Of a stretch of 10,022 nucleotides of DNA, positions 7,683 through 10,022 are shown piece after piece. Below the pieces are notes generated by a model. It had not been told where the DNA came from, made no database searches, and saw only the letters and a list, made by a program, of their open reading frames with translations. The stretch's first letter is position 1. The number at the start of each line of letters is the position of its first letter. The position numbers and the translations under genes are program-made. Origin of the DNA: an uncultured Bacilli bacterium (lineage in GTDB: Bacteria > Bacillota_I > Bacilli_A > RF39 > UBA660); NCBI GenBank assembly GCA_947632685.1, contig CANRQD010000045.1, forward strand, positions 1 to 10,022, read 5' to 3'.

Positions 7683-7892
7683 TTACATATATTTCTGCAT
7701 ATTTTTCATCATTTGATTAATTTGTTTTTGATTAGGTTTTCTTCCCATTTGCATCATTAATGCCTTAATCATTTCTTCATTAATTGGAGGATTTTTCTTC
7801 ATATATTTTTTCATTAAAGTTCTTGCTACTATAAAACCAATAACTAGTCCAATAACTAATCCTAATAAAATCATTAATATATCATGTAACAT
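7683..7892 (-). CDS. yneF: YneF family (UPF0154) small membrane protein
   Basis: The 69-residue protein has one N-terminal hydrophobic helix (residues 4-24, with GLVIGLVIGFIVAR) and a basic cytoplasmic tail. The tail carries the hallmark KNPPINEEMIKALMMQMG (33-50) followed by RKPNQKQINQMM. The family is widespread in Bacilli, usually 70-75 residues, and has no established biochemical role. Its place two genes after transketolase matches the B. subtilis order tkt-yneE(sirA)-yneF and supports the call. AGGAG at 7901-7905, eight bases before the ATG, fixes the start. Confidence 0.93.
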   Translation of the reverse strand: MLHDILMILLGLVIGLVIGFIVARTLMKKYMKKNPPINEEMIKALMMQMGRKPNQKQINQMMKNMQKYM

Positions 7893-7933
7893 ATTCTCAT
7901 CTCCTTATATTTATTTTACTAAAATTTATATTA

Positions 7934-8362
7934 TTATACAAGTGTTTTTATGCTATCAATAAAGAAATAATTATCTAAGGAAAAATCACATACAAATAGA
8001 TTATTATCAAAATTTGATATTATTTCAAAAAAAGATGAATAATTAGTTTCAGTATAAATTTTTATATAAGTATTTTTAATAATCATCCTCGATATTTCAT
8101 CTTTATATAAATCATTTATGTGATGAATATTTTCTCTTTTACAATATATTAATTTTTTATGTAATAATATAAATAAATTTCTATCTAAATCGTCTTTATT
8201 AAATAAATCTATTACTTGCTCTAAAATACTTTTTTTATATATAATATTTTCTTTTGATTTATTTATAAAGATATTTTTTAAAATATTATATAATGCATTT
8301 TGATTACTATTATATAAATTTCTAATTTCCTTTTTTATTTTAAATATATAAAAAACTTTCAT
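7934..8362 (-). CDS. sirA: SirA-like (YneE family) putative regulator of DnaA
   Basis: In B. subtilis SirA (YneE, about 148 residues) binds domain I of DnaA and blocks new rounds of replication as cells commit to sporulation. This 142-residue protein is assigned to the family on three grounds. It has the right length. It sits exactly between tkt and yneF, as in B. subtilis. Both ends also align by eye with SirA as I remember it: N-terminal IKKEIRNLY matches IKEEFANHY, and C-terminal FFEII...FVCDFSLDNYFFIDSIK matches FFEVL...FLAIDFNSKRYGWLNPVK. SirA Tyr18, one of the DnaA contacts, corresponds to Tyr17 here, while Phe14 becomes Ile13. The middle is poorly conserved. No signal peptide or membrane helix is seen. 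GGTGAT at 8366-8371 is the ribosome binding site; the start codon lies in a predicted hairpin stem. Whether this organism sporulates is unknown. Confidence 0.72.
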   Translation of the reverse strand: MKVFYIFKIKKEIRNLYNSNQNALYNILKNIFINKSKENIIYKKSILEQVIDLFNKDDLDRNLFILLHKKLIYCKRENIHHINDLYKDEISRMIIKNTYIKIYTETNYSSFFEIISNFDNNLFVCDFSLDNYFFIDSIKTLV

Positions 8363-8400
8363 ATTATCACCATTTATATTGTAATAAATATGAAAGTCTT
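8350..8400 (-). promoter_or_regulatory. hairpin enclosing the sirA start codon, followed by a U-run
   Basis: ACTTTCATATT (8355-8365) and AATATGAAAGT (8387-8397) are a perfect 11-bp inverted repeat with a 21-base loop. In minus-strand RNA the stem extends to 14 bp (8352-8365 with 8387-8400) through one G-U and two A-U pairs. The sirA ATG (8360-8362) is in the stem, its GGTGAT ribosome binding site (8366-8371) is in the loop next to the stem, and six U (8355-8350) follow the 11-bp stem. It could act as a terminator for tkt transcripts, as a block on sirA translation, or both. Only two of the 11 core pairs are G-C, so stability is modest. Confidence 0.45.
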
Positions 8401-8413
8401 ATTATGTCGTATA

Positions 8414-10022
8414 TTATTTTAATAATTTTTCTACTTTCTCTTCTAGTGTATCAATATCAAAACCTAATTCTTTATAAACATCTTCTTTTTTACCTGATTT
8501 TCCATATGTATCTAATGTTAATAGATATTTTTTATTAAATACTAGTTCATTCCATGGCATATGTGGAGATGCTTCTATAACTATCTTTTTTATACCTACA
8601 GGTAAAATATTTTCAATATATGCTTTATCATTTTCAATAAATCTTTTAATTGAAGGCATACTTACTACTCTTATATCAAAACCTTTTATATATAATCGTT
8701 TTGCAACTTCTATGGCAAGATGAACTTCTTCACCTGAAGATATAATAATACCATCTAATTTTCTAATATTATTTTTTACTATATATCCACCTTTTTCTAC
8801 CTCATTAGAATTAGTATTTTCTAATATAGGTAATTCATTTTTTGAAAGAGAAATAACTGCAGGAGAATTTTCTTTTTTCATAATTGTTTTATAAACTCCA
8901 ATAACTTCATTAGCATCACATGGTCTAAATACTTCCAAATTTGGGATAACACGAAGTTGCGCTAATTGCTCTACCGGTTGATGAGTTGGGCCATCTTGTC
9001 CTAAGCTAATTGAATCATGTGTAAATATATATGTAATTGGTAATTTTAACATTGCAGCCATTCTAATAGCAGGCATCATATAATTTGAAAAGCATAAAAA
9101 TGTTGATCCATAAGGTCTAAAGCCCATTAAAGCTAATCCGTTTAAGATAGCACCCATTCCATGTTCTCTAAGTCCAAAATATATATTTCTACCTTTATAA
9201 TTTTTACTAGAAAATTGTTCTTCTTTTTCTATTAAAGTATTTGTTGATTTAAATAAATCTGCACTACCACCTATAATAGATTGATTTAATCTTACTAGTT
9301 CATTTAGAACCTTTCCTGAAGTTACTCTTGGAGCTTCTTTTTTATTTGCTGGTTCATCATATATTAAATCTTTAAAATCTAATTGTTTATTTTCACTCAT
9401 TAAATATAATATTTCTTCTTTAATATCATCGTTTAATTTATTTAATTTTTTATTAAATTTATTCGATAAATTTTTGCATCGTTCTGTAATCATACTTTGG
9501 AAATCTTCAATTGTATCATTTGTAATGTTAAAAGCAACATTCCTTACGTTTAATTTTTGTTTAATACTCTCAATATCTTCTGCATCTAATAGATTACCAT
9601 GAGCTAAATTTGTACCTTCATATTTAGAAAATTTTCCTATTTGTGTTTTTATTTCTATAATTGTAGGTTTTAAACTCTTTTTTGCCTCTTCTATAGCTTT
9701 AGAAATTGCATTATAATCTTCTCCATCTGCTACTCTTAAATAATTCCAATTGCATGATTCAAAGCGCATTTTTATATTTTCAGTAAATACTACATCTGTT
9801 TTACTATCTAATTGTGTATCATTCGAATCATATAATACAATTAATTTATTTAAACCTAAAGTTCCAGCAAGTGATGTAGCTTCATAACTAATTCCTTCTT
9901 CTAAATCACCATCACCGCAAAGAACATAAGTATTAAAATTAAATAAATCTTTAGAAAATTTATTATATTTTGCTTCTAAATGTGCTTCTGCTATGGCAAT
10001 ACCAACTGCAGTTGCTAAACCA
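8414..10022 (-). CDS. tkt: transketolase (N-terminal part beyond window)
   Basis: Transketolase moves two-carbon ketol units between sugar phosphates in the non-oxidative pentose phosphate pathway, using thiamine diphosphate. The frame is open from the window edge (first full codon at 10021) to the TAA at 8414, giving 535 residues; about 120-130 N-terminal residues are missing. An internal Met at 9769 is not the start, because clear family sequence precedes it: the cofactor motif CGDGDLEEGISYEA (visible residues 35-48) through YDSN (64-67). Further on are GGSADL, the catalytic Glu in FGLREHGM (visible residue 286) and the cofactor and substrate block THDSISLGQDGPTHQPVEQ, then a normal C-terminal domain. 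The usual GFGS...GTxxxHGxPLG loop is altered to GKFSKYEGTNLAHGNLL, but the HG pair is kept. It heads a cluster with sirA and yneF. Confidence 0.97.
   Translation of the reverse strand, partial: GLATAVGIAIAEAHLEAKYNKFSKDLFNFNTYVLCGDGDLEEGISYEATSLAGTLGLNKLIVLYDSNDTQLDSKTDVVFTENIKMRFESCNWNYLRVADGEDYNAISKAIEEAKKSLKPTIIEIKTQIGKFSKYEGTNLAHGNLLDAEDIESIKQKLNVRNVAFNITNDTIEDFQSMITERCKNLSNKFNKKLNKLNDDIKEEILYLMSENKQLDFKDLIYDEPANKKEAPRVTSGKVLNELVRLNQSIIGGSADLFKSTNTLIEKEEQFSSKNYKGRNIYFGLREHGMGAILNGLALMGFRPYGSTFLCFSNYMMPAIRMAAMLKLPITYIFTHDSISLGQDGPTHQPVEQLAQLRVIPNLEVFRPCDANEVIGVYKTIMKKENSPAVISLSKNELPILENTNSNEVEKGGYIVKNNIRKLDGIIISSGEEVHLAIEVAKRLYIKGFDIRVVSMPSIKRFIENDKAYIENILPVGIKKIVIEASPHMPWNELVFNKKYLLTLDTYGKSGKKEDVYKELGFDIDTLEEKVEKLLK

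Noticed and set aside
7933..7959. Possible yneF promoter, TTGATA with TATAAT
   Set aside because: The hexamers are good, but the spacer is only 15 bases and the -10 overlaps the AT-rich sirA stop codon, so a chance match is likely.

Overview
This is a very AT-rich window (by eye roughly a quarter G+C) in which every supported gene lies on the minus strand. Reading in the direction of transcription, from high to low coordinates, the order is: transketolase (5' end outside the window), a SirA-like protein, YneF, a 66-residue basic protein, uvrC, a type IV prepilin-like protein, mutL, miaA, an unknown single-pass membrane protein, and mutS (3' end outside the window). Intergenic gaps are short (the longest is about 100 bases) and coding density is high.

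The organism looks like a low-GC member of Bacilli/Firmicutes, possibly one of the uncultured gut lineages near the Mollicutes or Erysipelotrichia. This is inference. It rests on base composition, on the tkt-sirA-yneF gene order known from Bacillus subtilis, on Gram-positive style Shine-Dalgarno sites, and on a MutL carrying its own endonuclease motif. UGA is an ordinary stop: miaA ends in TGA and the tryptophans checked in mutS and mutL are TGG, so this is not a Mycoplasma-type code 4 genome.

Region by region: 7683-10022 is the carbon-metabolism and cell-cycle end (transketolase, SirA-like, YneF). 5646-7664 holds an unknown small protein and the UvrC nuclease of nucleotide excision repair. 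5205-5618 is a lone prepilin-like gene with a candidate promoter at the end of uvrC. 2540-5160 is the tightly coupled mutL-miaA pair, which overlaps by one base. 1919-2543 is a self-contained unit: near-consensus promoter, unknown membrane protein gene and hairpin terminator. 1-1858 is mutS, with a possible promoter of its own.

Functionally the window is a genome-maintenance cluster. UvrC removes bulky lesions. MutS and MutL carry out methyl-independent mismatch repair. The SirA-like protein may restrain DnaA-dependent replication initiation. MiaA supports decoding of codons beginning with U. The less expected items are the SirA homologue, a hairpin that places the sirA start codon in its stem and ends in a U-run, the strongly promoted orphan membrane protein between miaA and mutS, and the isolated pilin-like protein among repair genes. 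No mobile element, CRISPR array, tRNA or rRNA gene was seen.
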